Positions 7,813 to 16,818 of a stretch of DNA of 64,000 nucleotides are shown here, in pieces. The DNA comes from a virus. The stretch lies in IMG/VR virus record IMGVR_UViG_3300034418_011250, positions 24,935-88,934 of that record; one strand, written 5' to 3'. Within the stretch, counting starts at the first letter, position 1; each line of letters begins with the position of its first letter. Under the pieces are notes generated by a model. It was not told the origin of the DNA. It was given only the letters and a program-made list of their open reading frames with translations, and ran no database searches. The translations under genes and the position numbers were made by a program.

Positions 7813-8999
7813 AACCAATCTTTAACATTAACAAACACATTAGTTTTTCCTTGCGCAGCCTTTCCTCCAGTATCAGTAAATGTTATGGTCGCCTTTAATA
7901 ATGTCTCACCATTAATTGCTGTAAACATAATATTACCATTATTTGTATTTCCATTTCTTTCAATATTAATAACAAATCCTTTATTCAATTCATTTATTAT
8001 TTTTTTAAATTCTGCGCTTCTCCTTGAGGATAATAATTTTTGATTTTTTCCCTTTCCAATTGAAGCGTAAAAATCATCAGAACTATCTAAACCAAGAAGA
8101 AATAACATTCTTTTATTCAATCTTTCTTTATTTTTTGAATAATGTTGTTTAAATATTTTTGACATTAATTCAATAACATCACCATGAGTGGCCTTTGCTT
8201 CTTTTCTAGCTGCAGCTTTATCCATTCCAGATTGCATTTTATTGCCAATAATATTTTGAAAATCAAGTATTTTATCAATATCAGATTTAGATCCAAAATC
8301 TTTTACAAATTTTTCAACAAACTCAGAAGTGCTTGTTGGCAATGATTTTGGGTCTTCATAAAATAATGTTTTAAATAATGAAATATATGTACTATTAGCT
8401 AAATTAATATTAGTAGATTGATATGCTTTAAGAGAAGCAACAATCGAATCAACTACATTTTTTGGACTTTCTTTATATACATGAAGAATTAAATCTGCCT
8501 TTGTTGTACCCTTTCCAGAGTCTCCCGTCATTTCAATATCAAATGTGAGAAACATTGGATCTTCACCATTAAAACTTATATCACCAACAATTCCCTTTGC
8601 AAGAGTTTGTCCCGCAAAATCCATTCTTTCCAACTCCTTTGTTGGTGCACCTAATCGGTTTAACTCATTTCTCATTTTATCATATACAGCTGTTGTAACT
8701 GATGATTTAGAACGATTAGTTAAATTGTATCCATTTCCTTCCATCAAATCAGACATATATTTGGCAGTAGAATATTCTGACAAATATCCTAATCTGGATT
8801 TCAAATCAATCGTTTCATTAGCAGCTTCAAAAACTTTTTTGGGAATTTGTTTACTAATATTAATGCTAATCTTTTTTCCAAATTTTAATTTTGAAAATGC
8901 ACGTTTAATTAAATTACTAACTGCTCTTCCAATTTTTTTAAAAAAATCAAAAAAACCTTCATCTATTTGATTTTGATTATATTGCTTGAATGTTAACAT
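7809..8999 (-). CDS. Head-cassette protein with possible PD-(D/E)XK nuclease-like core
   Basis: 396 aa. The N-terminus MLTFKQYNQNQIDEG fits a head-targeting peptide with a cut after IDE. It is followed by a strongly basic amphipathic helix (about 15-45). Around residues 153-195 the order is 'FDIEMTG', 'TKADLILHV' (D169) and 'ASLKAYQS' (K191). The spacing of an acidic residue, a beta strand and a late 'SLK' resembles PD-(D/E)XK restriction-like nucleases. The C-terminal 90 residues are beta-rich. The nuclease call is tentative and needs a profile comparison. Genes on either side also look head-associated. Confidence 0.4.
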   Translation of the reverse strand: MLTFKQYNQNQIDEGFFDFFKKIGRAVSNLIKRAFSKLKFGKKISINISKQIPKKVFEAANETIDLKSRLGYLSEYSTAKYMSDLMEGNGYNLTNRSKSSVTTAVYDKMRNELNRLGAPTKELERMDFAGQTLAKGIVGDISFNGEDPMFLTFDIEMTGDSGKGTTKADLILHVYKESPKNVVDSIVASLKAYQSTNINLANSTYISLFKTLFYEDPKSLPTSTSEFVEKFVKDFGSKSDIDKILDFQNIIGNKMQSGMDKAAARKEAKATHGDVIELMSKIFKQHYSKNKERLNKRMLFLLGLDSSDDFYASIGKGKNQKLLSSRRSAEFKKIINELNKGFVINIERNGNTNNGNIMFTAINGETLLKATITFTDTGGKAAQGKTNVFVNVKDWL

Positions 9000-9005
9000 A
9001 TATTT

Positions 9006-9527
9006 TTACCAGAAAAAATTTCCGCCTCCTGAAAGTCCTAGTTGTTTAGCATATCGAGGAAGATTGCATGCCCAATAAGCAGCTGTTGTTCTATCTTTTT
9101 GTTGATCACATTTATGCCTTGCAGCAAAACTCTTTCTTGCTTCTGGATCATCAATTTTTACTTTTAATCCAGTCGTGTCACCCCACGTGACTTTTTTCAC
9201 ATTTCCAGTTTTTGGATCCTTAACATATACATAATATTTTTTTGGACCACCTTTTTTGGGTTTATTCAATTCAACATCCTTTTCTTCCTCAATCATTGGA
9301 CAATCTAATGGAACATGATTACCTTCATAAACTGCAAATTTACCAATATCTGTTTCTAAAATTTGTTTATCAATACTAGATACATCATGTAACATATTAT
9401 TTTCATACAATTTTCTATATGCATTAAATACTTCAAAATATTTTTCAGATCCTACACGGTAAATATTTGATTCTATAATTGATGATTGGAACTCATCATT
9501 TTCTATGAATTCTTTGAATTCAAACAT
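9006..9527 (-). CDS. Probable internal head protein (DUF5872-like)
   Basis: 173 aa. Starts MFEFKEFIEN with a possible gp21 cut after FIE; AAGGAT precedes the ATG. The C-terminal 80 residues carry 'KKYYVYVKDPKTGNVKKV', 'WGDTTGLKVKIDDPEARKSF' and 'ARHKCDQQKDRTTAAYWAC', a compact domain frequent in T4-like marine phages and sometimes fused to larger head proteins. Two cysteines and a histidine could bind metal. The acidic linker at 78-90 separates it from the N-terminal helical part. Function unknown. Confidence 0.55.
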   Translation of the reverse strand: MFEFKEFIENDEFQSSIIESNIYRVGSEKYFEVFNAYRKLYENNMLHDVSSIDKQILETDIGKFAVYEGNHVPLDCPMIEEEKDVELNKPKKGGPKKYYVYVKDPKTGNVKKVTWGDTTGLKVKIDDPEARKSFAARHKCDQQKDRTTAAYWACNLPRYAKQLGLSGGGNFFW

Positions 9528-9529
9528 TT

Positions 9530-10810
9530 TTATCCTTTATGTTGTTTCCAAAGATCAGCATCAGCTGTTGTTCTTGTTTTTCCACCTGTAATAAAACTAT
9601 TTACACGAGCATGTCCCCATTGTTCGGGAGTTGTTCCTGGACGATGCCCTGTTCTCCATGCGGCAACACCACGTTTAAATACTTTTGTAAGAATTCCAAC
9701 AGCAATCCCAGATGCCTTTGCTTTCTTTTCTAATGATGAATCTGCAGATTCATCATATAGTTCTGGATACTTTTTCTTGACTGCTTGAGTATATTTGGAT
9801 GGTTTCGTTTCCGCAGTCTTATCTCCAGGAGCAGGTTTATAAGCAGATGGATCATTGTCATCTTTTTCTGCACCTTTCTCAAAATGTCTGGCTCTTGCTG
9901 CCTTTGTTGACTTAGACATCTCATCACCATCAGCATCTTTTGCATAATATTTTGCTGGTTGAGATCCTTCTCGATCCTTAATATCAGAATCTTGTTTTAC
10001 TTCTCTTAATTCAAACAACCAATTCTTATGAATGGTTCCATCAGCTTCAGCAAATACCAAATAATTTGTGCCTCTTCTTACAACTTTACCATATGCTCCA
10101 GTATTAATATCTTCAACAATATCTCCGATATTAAAAATCTTTCCATTCACATATGCATCTCTTAGTTTATGATCATCAGTTGTTTCTGCTACTCTGTTAA
10201 TAAATGATTCTTTTACTCCCATTGCCATTCTTACATCATCAAACAATTTCTTTCCATCACCAAATCCTTTTGGCAATCCTTTAGAAAAAGAATTAAAGTC
10301 GTTTGATGCTGCAGCTGCTCGCATCTTAGATGCTGACATTCCTGTTACACCTTCAGAATCAGGATCTCTTTCACCAGCTGAAACGATTTCTAGTTTATTG
10401 AATTTGTAATAACCATGTCTTGCTTCAACGCCATTGTATTTAGACAAAAGTTCTGTGAATTGTTTAACACGATCACCACCAACTACCATGATGCAACTGG
10501 TGTAACCTTTTTTATGTAAGGATACAGCAACATCAATTGGTGTTTTATCAGTGGCAGAAGCTATAATGTTAGAAGAGTATTTTGGAAACATCTTCTTCAT
10601 ATATGCTATCTTCTTAGCATATGGTAGTGGATCTTTTGTTGGCGATTCAGAGTGGGAAGCGTAGATGAAAAAGTCAGCATTGTTTTTACTTGCAACAGAT
10701 GCTACTTTTTTTAATAACTTTTCATGCCCGATAGTCGGTGGGTTAAATCTGCCAAAAGTGAAGAGTGCTGTCTTCTCACTTGCTTCCATGAAATCAAAAA
10801 ACTTTTGCAT
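9530..10810 (-). CDS. Head-targeted nucleotidyltransferase (HxGH family) with phage C-terminal domain
   Basis: 426 aa. The start MQKFFDFMEAS gives a T4-type head-targeting peptide with predicted cut FME|A. Residues 16-30 (LFTFGRFNPPTIGHE) are the nucleotide-binding motif of the cytidylyltransferase/NMN adenylyltransferase superfamily. 'GVTGMSASKMRAAA' near 166-179 is the second nucleotide-contacting motif. A small beta domain at about 215-265 ('VEDINTGAYGKVVRRG') resembles a KOW/SH3 fold. The C-terminal 85 residues ('GVAAWRTGHRPGTTPEQWG', 'VNSFITGG') match a DUF5824-type domain common in phages. It may act on NAD-type or other nucleotides early after injection; the substrate is unknown. Confidence 0.65.
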   Translation of the reverse strand: MQKFFDFMEASEKTALFTFGRFNPPTIGHEKLLKKVASVASKNNADFFIYASHSESPTKDPLPYAKKIAYMKKMFPKYSSNIIASATDKTPIDVAVSLHKKGYTSCIMVVGGDRVKQFTELLSKYNGVEARHGYYKFNKLEIVSAGERDPDSEGVTGMSASKMRAAAASNDFNSFSKGLPKGFGDGKKLFDDVRMAMGVKESFINRVAETTDDHKLRDAYVNGKIFNIGDIVEDINTGAYGKVVRRGTNYLVFAEADGTIHKNWLFELREVKQDSDIKDREGSQPAKYYAKDADGDEMSKSTKAARARHFEKGAEKDDNDPSAYKPAPGDKTAETKPSKYTQAVKKKYPELYDESADSSLEKKAKASGIAVGILTKVFKRGVAAWRTGHRPGTTPEQWGHARVNSFITGGKTRTTADADLWKQHKG

Positions 10811-10813
10811 GTT

Positions 10814-11200
10814 TTATTCCTTGCTGGATTTCTTTTGACTAATTCTTTCCATTTCTTGTTTTTTCAAAACAGGAATCATTTTCAATGCCATCTTTTTAAT
10901 AGCAGCAGATTTACTTTCAATTTTTTTGTCAATTGCTACCTTTTCTTGTGGTGATTTTGCCAAGTAATCAGATTTACTTAATCCTGTTAATTTTTCAATA
11001 ACTTTTATCTTAGCTATTTTCATGGCACGTTTCAACAAATCTTCTTTTGAAGATATTTTTGCCATCTTCTTTTCTCTTTTCTTTTGAAAAGCTGATGTTT
11101 TAGCCATTTTAGCCATTCGTATTGCTGCTTTTTTCCTCTGAGCAACACTCATGGTTTTCTTTTCATTAAGTTCTTCTAATAATTCTTTAAATTTTTTCAT
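10814..11200 (-). CDS. Small highly basic head protein
   Basis: 128 aa from the ATG at 11200, which overlaps the preceding stop (ATGA); the longer frame needs a TTG. It begins MKKFKELLEELNE, a head-targeting-like amphipathic helix. Almost the whole chain is lysine/arginine-rich helix ('AQRKKAAIRMAKMAKTSAFQ', 'EKVAIDKKIESKSAAIKKM'). Such very basic proteins in T4-like phages are good candidates for packaged DNA-binding internal proteins. No enzyme motif is present. Confidence 0.5.
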   Translation of the reverse strand: MKKFKELLEELNEKKTMSVAQRKKAAIRMAKMAKTSAFQKKREKKMAKISSKEDLLKRAMKIAKIKVIEKLTGLSKSDYLAKSPQEKVAIDKKIESKSAAIKKMALKMIPVLKKQEMERISQKKSSKE

Positions 11201-12453
11201 TTGTCCCAACTTTTTATAGCAGTAAAGTTATTAAAGGAAAATTCCATTCTATCTACAATCTTAACTGCTTCACCAGTAATTCTATCAATAGCTACATATC
11301 CCTCTGGAGTAGTAACTTTAAATCCATTAGCAGTCTTTATAAATGTGTCAGTCAACTGTTTAATACTATTTAGTTTTTTGAGAATTTCTAGTTTTGCAAA
11401 CACCAAATAATTCTGAAAAGTAATCAACTGTTCTATGTTATTAATATGTTTTTTCAACTCACGAATCGTTTCGTCTTTTTTATTTTGTAGAACTTGTTTA
11501 TTTTTTTCTGTTTTTAATTTGTCAATGTTTTTCTGAAACGCATTATCTACCCATTCCAAATATCCTTGAGCATGTGCTCTAGGATTCGAGATTGTCTCTC
11601 CTGCTCTTACCTTTGAATTATTATAAGTCTTCAATGATGCTCCGACCATATTTCCTGTAAATGAATTCTGCATGTCCAGAAAACTTCTAAACAATGGAGC
11701 ATTTATTTTATGAAAAGTTTTTCCAGCATTCGAAACATGTCCTGTCAATACATCAGTTTCTGCTTTTGTCATTACAGCTGAACCAGAAACATCTTTATAT
11801 GTTGCATCATCCATCCAAACTGATGATATTTTATTTAGTTTCGAAATATTTGCGCCAAAACTGGCAGACATATCTTGTAATGCATTTCCTGTGTAAGTTG
11901 TATGCCATACAACTCCAATTTTGGAAATGGCAATTTTCTTTCCTAACTCAGAATTAATCGGAACCGCATATACAATAGTATTAGGCTGAAAAGTATAATA
12001 CTTGACACCATCAATAGTTTCTCGTTTGATGTCGTCAGTAAACATCAAGTCTCCCTGAAGAACACCTTTGATTCCAAGTTTTGGAAATTCCTCAAGTGCA
12101 ACTTTAAATTTTTTGTTCAGAGAACCTTTTATATCATCATCAATTTCTTGATTTGTTTTATAAAGTTTTGGAGTTGCATTGAAAACAGATTTCTTGGCTA
12201 CAAAAAATTTGCCATCAGAAGGATCGATGCCTGCAAAAATAGCAGGAGCACCATCCCATTTGACAGTCATATTAATAGAAGATCTTGATCCACCTGCAAG
12301 CATATCACGCAGTGATCTTAAGAAATTAATTGCAGCACGACCACCATCAATACCAAAATTGATTATTTGATCTTCGATGTGTTCCAAATGCAGATTTTTA
12401 TTTTCTTTTCCTTCAGCCAGAAAATCATTAAAATTTATCAAATCTATCTCCAA
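11197..12453 (-). CDS. Ligase-like covalent nucleotidyltransferase (DUF6267-type), head-targeted
   Basis: 418 aa. Starts MEIDLINFNDFLAEG with a possible gp21 cut after LAE. 'VKWDGAP' (K65-x-D-G) is motif I of DNA/RNA ligases and capping enzymes, where the lysine binds AMP or GMP. 'GVLQGDLMFT' (about 150-160) fits motif III, 'PEGYVAID' (E384-G385) fits motif IV, and 'AVKIVDR' (K398) fits motif V. All core motifs are therefore in order. The C-terminal third has a helical insert. A late promoter lies upstream. It probably ligates or caps nucleic acid, or adenylylates another target; no OB-fold is obvious. Confidence 0.65.
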   Translation of the reverse strand: MEIDLINFNDFLAEGKENKNLHLEHIEDQIINFGIDGGRAAINFLRSLRDMLAGGSRSSINMTVKWDGAPAIFAGIDPSDGKFFVAKKSVFNATPKLYKTNQEIDDDIKGSLNKKFKVALEEFPKLGIKGVLQGDLMFTDDIKRETIDGVKYYTFQPNTIVYAVPINSELGKKIAISKIGVVWHTTYTGNALQDMSASFGANISKLNKISSVWMDDATYKDVSGSAVMTKAETDVLTGHVSNAGKTFHKINAPLFRSFLDMQNSFTGNMVGASLKTYNNSKVRAGETISNPRAHAQGYLEWVDNAFQKNIDKLKTEKNKQVLQNKKDETIRELKKHINNIEQLITFQNYLVFAKLEILKKLNSIKQLTDTFIKTANGFKVTTPEGYVAIDRITGEAVKIVDRMEFSFNNFTAIKSWDK

Positions 12454-12470
12454 ATTCTCTTATATCAAAA

Positions 12471-12478
12471 TATTTATA
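12471..12478 (-). promoter_or_regulatory. Late promoter TATAAATA
   Basis: A perfect T4-type late promoter on the minus strand, 18 nt before the ATG of the ligase-like gene and within the 29-nt gap after gp41. It marks the switch from replication genes to the head-cassette block. Confidence 0.6.
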
Positions 12479-12482
12479 ATGA

Positions 12483-13862
12483 TTACATTTTAAAGTCTGA
12501 GAACTTTTCATAATTAGATTGAATTCCAATATCCAAATCAACTCCTGAATCTTGTATATCATTTTGGGCATTCTGTTCACAATCATACAACTTCATTCTA
12601 CTACGATCAACGCCAATCACAAATCTTTTATTAATTGCTGGATCATTATATCGATTCTTCAATTGCTTGACCATAATCTGATTTAATTTTTCAAGTTCTT
12701 CTGTTACAATCAGAGCAATCATTAAATCTGCAGTTGCAGGAAGTCCAAATGATTCTGAAGTATCTGTCAAATCAACATCTGAGTTTGAATATCCTCCTCT
12801 GGTTGTTTGAGTTGCACTGACAATGGGAACATCATTCTCTACAGCCAATCCTCTTAATTCCTCAGCAATTGCCTTTACATACATGTATGATCCAACATTT
12901 GCATTTGTTTTGAATCTAGAGGAAGCACAAATGTTCAAATAATCAATAAAGATTATATCTGGTTTGAAAGATTTCTTCAATGCCAATTCATTGATCAACG
13001 CACGAAAATGCCCAGAATGTGCTGCAGCAGTCGGATACTCTTTTATTATAAGTTTACCCTGTGTTTTTTTCTGAATCTTATCTAGTCTGTCTGTAAACAT
13101 CTTTTTGGAAATTGTTTCCAAATCTGTAATAGGAATATTCATCAAATTAGCATCGATTCTTTCTGCAATCTTTTCCTCAGCCATCTCGAGAGTAATATAC
13201 AAAACATTTCTATTCTGAGAAAGACAGCTGGCAGCATAATGACACATGAACAATGATTTACCAACACCAGTTCCAGCAAGTGCAATGTTCAATGTTTTGG
13301 GTGATAATCCACCTTTTGTAATTTTGTTTAAAAACTCAAGATCGAATTCAATTTTTTCTTCTTTACGATGATAAAACTCAAATCTAGATTCACCATCCTC
13401 AATATAGTCATGTCCAACATGATTATCAAATCCAACAGAAAGTGCTTCAGTTAGAATATTAGGAAGTGCTTCAGGAGAAAGTTTTTTATCTTTTCCTTGA
13501 ATAATTCCAATGCCTTTAAGAATTGCATTATAGACAGCTTTGTCTTTACAAAATTTTTCTGTAGTTTGTACTAACCATTCTTGATCTACATCAGTTTTGT
13601 CAAGATTTTTTATTTCTGACAGAATAGTTTTATATTCTTCATCGGAGAGATCTCTTCTATTGTCAAGATCAATTTCTAGAGATTGTTTGGAAGGAAGATT
13701 TTTGTATTTAAGAATAAATTTTTGAATTTCTTCAAATAATGTTTTATCCTTTCTTTCGTGAAAATATTCTGATTTTAAAAATGGAAGTATTTTTCTGGCA
13801 TACGGCTCATTGTAAATTAACTGAGATAGTATCGTCTTCTCTATCGTTATTTGTTCCGACAT
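12483..13862 (-). CDS. gp41: Replicative DNA helicase (DnaB family)
   Basis: 459 aa, close to T4 gp41 (475). The RecA-type core has Walker A 'AGTGVGKSLFMCHYA' (about 200-214), a Walker B region 'PDIIFIDYLNI', an arginine-rich motif 'ATQTTRGGYSNSDV' and 'GVDRSRMKLYDCE' near the C-terminus. It forms the hexameric helicase that unwinds the phage fork and loads primase. No intein is seen here, although gp41 is a known intein host in related phages. The gene overlaps the preceding small gene by 51 nt. Confidence 0.9.
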   Translation of the reverse strand: MSEQITIEKTILSQLIYNEPYARKILPFLKSEYFHERKDKTLFEEIQKFILKYKNLPSKQSLEIDLDNRRDLSDEEYKTILSEIKNLDKTDVDQEWLVQTTEKFCKDKAVYNAILKGIGIIQGKDKKLSPEALPNILTEALSVGFDNHVGHDYIEDGESRFEFYHRKEEKIEFDLEFLNKITKGGLSPKTLNIALAGTGVGKSLFMCHYAASCLSQNRNVLYITLEMAEEKIAERIDANLMNIPITDLETISKKMFTDRLDKIQKKTQGKLIIKEYPTAAAHSGHFRALINELALKKSFKPDIIFIDYLNICASSRFKTNANVGSYMYVKAIAEELRGLAVENDVPIVSATQTTRGGYSNSDVDLTDTSESFGLPATADLMIALIVTEELEKLNQIMVKQLKNRYNDPAINKRFVIGVDRSRMKLYDCEQNAQNDIQDSGVDLDIGIQSNYEKFSDFKM

Positions 13863-14157
13863 GAAATCCTTCTTTTTTATTTAATGCTAGTTCTAATAAT
13901 TCTTCAATAATCACGCATATAATATCTGCCAATTCCTCTTTGTTTAGTTCATTTTCTGGAATATCATTATATTTCAATATATCCCAATCAAATGATAATG
14001 TATAAGTTCCATCATCATTTTCTTTATTAGCAAATTTTATTTGTCCATAACGATATACAATTCCTGCATATTTTCCTGCATCTTCTAACAATTCTATCGA
14101 CGCTAATTGATTTAAATTGTTGTCCATTTCCAATATTTTATACAATTTCTTTTTCAT
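13807..14157 (-). CDS. Hypothetical acidic protein upstream of gp41
   Basis: 116 aa from the ATG at 14157, chosen for the strong purine tract AAAGGAAAAGGA just upstream. The longer frame starts inside the oxygenase gene. An acidic helical C-terminal half ('ELADIICVIIEELLELALN') and a beta-like 'KYAGIVYRYGQIKF' are visible. It overlaps gp41 in another frame. No family recognised. Confidence 0.5.
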   Translation of the reverse strand: MKKKLYKILEMDNNLNQLASIELLEDAGKYAGIVYRYGQIKFANKENDDGTYTLSFDWDILKYNDIPENELNKEELADIICVIIEELLELALNKKEGFHVGTNNDREDDTISVNLQ

Positions 14158-14167
14158 TCCTTTTCCT

Positions 14168-14713
14168 TTAAATGTAGTGCAAATAGCTTCCAACTATATA
14201 TTTTGGTTTTTTGATAGGTTTTAATCCAGCATGATAATGAGTCCATAATGGTGGAAACATTAACACCTTTCCAATCTTCGGTTTTATTTTTATATTAAAG
14301 TCTGGGAATACGGTATCACCACCTTTATTATTATTTAAATATATGAAAAAAACCAAAAATCTTTTTGCTGATGCATAATCTGTAACATCTACATGAGTTC
14401 TAAATTGATCTCCATTATCTGGTAAATATCTCTTCATTCTAAAAATTTCAAATCCATATTTTTCTGGAAATCTATGTAATTCTATCTTTAAATCACTAAC
14501 ATATCTGTATACTAAATTTTTTAAAACATTTTCTAAAATGTCAGAAAAATATTCCCATTCTTTATGTAATTGCAATTTAACTTGAGTAAATGAATAAAAA
14601 CTATCTATACATTCTCTTTCATGATGCTCTGTTTTCTTTTCAAAGAAATCTATAATTTCTTTACAAAAATCTTCAGAAACAACGTTGTTATAACATTTAA
14701 TATAATTATCCAT
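14168..14713 (-). CDS. Prolyl 4-hydroxylase-like Fe(II)/2-oxoglutarate oxygenase
   Basis: 181 aa, a single double-stranded beta-helix domain. Iron ligands are H107-x-D109 ('FRTHVDVTD') and H161 ('THYHAGLKP'), with the 2-oxoglutarate-binding basic residue at about K171 ('[12 protein letters not shown]'). This is the P4H/PKHD type often carried by marine T4-like phages. It could hydroxylate a protein side chain; the substrate is unknown. It overlaps UvsX by 8 nt and so is expressed with recombination genes. Confidence 0.75.
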   Translation of the reverse strand: MDNYIKCYNNVVSEDFCKEIIDFFEKKTEHHERECIDSFYSFTQVKLQLHKEWEYFSDILENVLKNLVYRYVSDLKIELHRFPEKYGFEIFRMKRYLPDNGDQFRTHVDVTDYASAKRFLVFFIYLNNNKGGDTVFPDFNIKIKPKIGKVLMFPPLWTHYHAGLKPIKKPKYIVGSYLHYI

Positions 14714-15764
14714 TCAATAACTCAATTTCTGTAGATTCTTCAGTCTCCTCTATTTTCTGCTGTCCATATTTAAATTCTTTTTTGGCAAAATCATCAAGTT
14801 GTTTCATAATTTCTTCTGTAAAGAATTTCTCAGGATCATTGTTAATTGTTTTTCCAAATGTTTTTGATCCATCTGGCAATTCAATTCTTGTTGATACTGC
14901 TTTGAATATTCCATGCTTCAATGCAAGTTCCAGCAATCCATAATAGCGATCCAATCCACTGTCATACATCAATCTAACATCAACTTGTTTATTCTCAACA
15001 GTCAATCTAGATTTAGCATTTTTACAATGAATTATATTTCCTACAACTTCAGTCCCATCCTTTTCTTTCTTCTTTGAAAGATACACAATAGAACTAGCAG
15101 CATATTTTAATCCTGAACCACCACCCATTTCTTTGGCAGGAAACATCGAACCAACAACATCATAGGTATGATTTGTGACTACCATAGGTATTTTAGCACG
15201 TCCAAGTTTAAGTGTCAAGACTCTAAATGCAGCTTTGATCACCTGAGCTCGAGTCATATCTCTTGTTTCTTTACCATCAGATGTATCTTCGACTTCTTTG
15301 GTTGTTGAAAGCATGCCAAGAGAATCCAGACAAATCATCATTGGTTTTTTATTATCAGATTCAATATATTTGTCAAGAACTTTTATTGCTTGCGTTCTAA
15401 ATTCCTGAACTGTGGTGACTGGAAGTATCACCATGCGACTCGGATCAATTCCTCTGTCAATAATCATCTGCTTTGTAATAGCAGATTCTGATTCAAAATA
15501 CAAAACTCCTGCCTCTGGATTAGAATCTAGAAAACTCTTAACCATTCCCAAAACAAAAAATGTTTTGCCTGTTGCCGACTCACCTGCAATGGCAGTAATC
15601 TTATTTGATGGTAATCCTCCGAAAATAGAGCCAGAAAGAAGTGCATTGAATATATATGATCCAGTATCAATGAATGAATCAACATCTCCTGCCTCAACAC
15701 CATCCGATACCAATGCAGCGTATTCATTTCCAGCAATCTTTGCTATTTCTTGAAAAAAATCCAT
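14706..15764 (-). CDS. uvsX: RecA-like recombinase
   Basis: 352 aa (T4 UvsX is about 390). Walker A '[16 protein letters not shown]' (about 57-72), Walker B '[12 protein letters not shown]' (about 140) and the RecA-like '[20 protein letters not shown]' region (about 199-217) are clear. It forms filaments on single-stranded DNA, with UvsY as mediator, for strand exchange and recombination-dependent replication. Start and stop are tightly coupled to MazG and the oxygenase. Confidence 0.9.
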   Translation of the reverse strand: MDFFQEIAKIAGNEYAALVSDGVEAGDVDSFIDTGSYIFNALLSGSIFGGLPSNKITAIAGESATGKTFFVLGMVKSFLDSNPEAGVLYFESESAITKQMIIDRGIDPSRMVILPVTTVQEFRTQAIKVLDKYIESDNKKPMMICLDSLGMLSTTKEVEDTSDGKETRDMTRAQVIKAAFRVLTLKLGRAKIPMVVTNHTYDVVGSMFPAKEMGGGSGLKYAASSIVYLSKKKEKDGTEVVGNIIHCKNAKSRLTVENKQVDVRLMYDSGLDRYYGLLELALKHGIFKAVSTRIELPDGSKTFGKTINNDPEKFFTEEIMKQLDDFAKKEFKYGQQKIEETEESTEIELLNG

Positions 15765-16168
15765 TATACATCCTTCTGCGCTCTTTTCTCAGAGCGAATC
15801 TTTTCAAATCCATTAGGATATCGTTGTTCTAACTTTTTAATATTTGCTTGTAATATGTCCTCAATAGTAACACCCAATGACATGCAGCCTTGTGCCACAT
15901 ACCACATGACATCACCAAGTTCTTTCACCATATGCTCTTTGACTTCAGCATTCAAATCTTTTCCTTGAAACAAACATTTTTTGACTAGATCACCAAATTC
16001 ACCTGCTTCAGCTGATAATCCAAGTGCAGCTGTGATCAATCTTTGAGGTGGAACTGCATGCTGGTTTTCCATTTTTGAAAGTGATGCGTCAAACGGAAAC
16101 TTTAGTCTTGACTCCTCACTTGTCACACTATTCACAAATGCAACATAATCTTCTGTAAATTTACTCAT
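15764..16168 (-). CDS. MazG-like nucleotide pyrophosphohydrolase
   Basis: 134 aa. The four-helix MazG signature is present: '[14 protein letters not shown]' (E-x-x-E metal ligands) and '[19 protein letters not shown]' (E-x-x-D). Such enzymes hydrolyse NTPs or (p)ppGpp-like nucleotides and are common in marine phages. Its stop overlaps the UvsX start by one base, and it overlaps the upstream gene by 8 nt. Confidence 0.85.
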   Translation of the reverse strand: MSKFTEDYVAFVNSVTSEESRLKFPFDASLSKMENQHAVPPQRLITAALGLSAEAGEFGDLVKKCLFQGKDLNAEVKEHMVKELGDVMWYVAQGCMSLGVTIEDILQANIKKLEQRYPNGFEKIRSEKRAQKDV

Positions 16169-16745
16169 CTATAGATTCTCCATTCATTTTTAGTTGATTC
16201 ATACACCATCTGATGTGCTCTTTCATCTGAGAAACTGTAAGAGCCTTGGCATGCTCTCGTATCATGACTTCTGGACCTTGTCTTCCATCAACAGGAGGTA
16301 ATGATCCATAAACACTTTTATATTCAGAAATCAATTCTGATTCTTTTCCATGAGCTTTCAGTTTAATCTCTGGACCATATCCCATTGGAAAGTATGCTAC
16401 ATACAAATGTCTTTTGTTTTCTTCTCCGTAGATTGCTCGGAAATACATTCCGTTCTCGTATGGATTCTTTTGACTCAATCCACGAATGACTGTTCCTGAG
16501 AAATCTAATGTTCTTGAGCAGATTCCTCTTGCAGTCGAGCTACCAGCTGTTCCAATATAAATCACACGCTCATCTAAATGATCAGGTGTTTCATTTACAA
16601 TCTCACCTGTTGGATCGTATGCATAAAGATAACAACCACCCATGTTAAATCCACGATCATCTTTTTTCGCAAAACCAACATAATCGTTGTCAAACTTGGC
16701 TCGTTGATCATTGGGGAAGATTGACAACCACTTTGTAGCTTTCAT
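16161..16745 (-). CDS. GIY-YIG-like domain protein
   Basis: 194 aa. 'GCYLYAYDPTGE' and 'VIYIGTAGSSTARG' fit the two strands of the GIY-YIG nuclease fold (Y-[LI]-Y ... Y-I-G), followed by an arginine and, later, 'GKESELISEYKSVYGSLPPV', where a glutamate could serve as the metal ligand. It lacks the extra DNA-binding modules of homing endonucleases. It could be a repair- or modification-linked nuclease, because it is the first gene after the hypermodification operon under its own promoter. Moderate to low confidence. Confidence 0.45.
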   Translation of the reverse strand: MKATKWLSIFPNDQRAKFDNDYVGFAKKDDRGFNMGGCYLYAYDPTGEIVNETPDHLDERVIYIGTAGSSTARGICSRTLDFSGTVIRGLSQKNPYENGMYFRAIYGEENKRHLYVAYFPMGYGPEIKLKAHGKESELISEYKSVYGSLPPVDGRQGPEVMIREHAKALTVSQMKEHIRWCMNQLKMNGESIDE

Positions 16746-16789
16746 AACAAATCCTGCATTAAATTAACATTCACTAACAATCTGGATTT

Positions 16790-16818
16790 ATTATCTTCTT
16801 TCCCTTAGGAAATGTCAA
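16790..16818 (-). promoter_or_regulatory. Early sigma-70 promoter
   Basis: On the minus strand TTGACA (16818-16813), a 17-bp spacer and GATAAT (16795-16790). The -35 box lies inside the last codons of the kinase gene. It would start the MazG/UvsX/gp41 operon 45 nt before the GIY-YIG-like gene. One mismatch to consensus in total. Confidence 0.7.

Noticed and set aside
12483-13862. Search for a split intein in gp41
   Set aside because: gp41 is a known host of split inteins in related marine phages, but here the helicase is continuous with all motifs in order.
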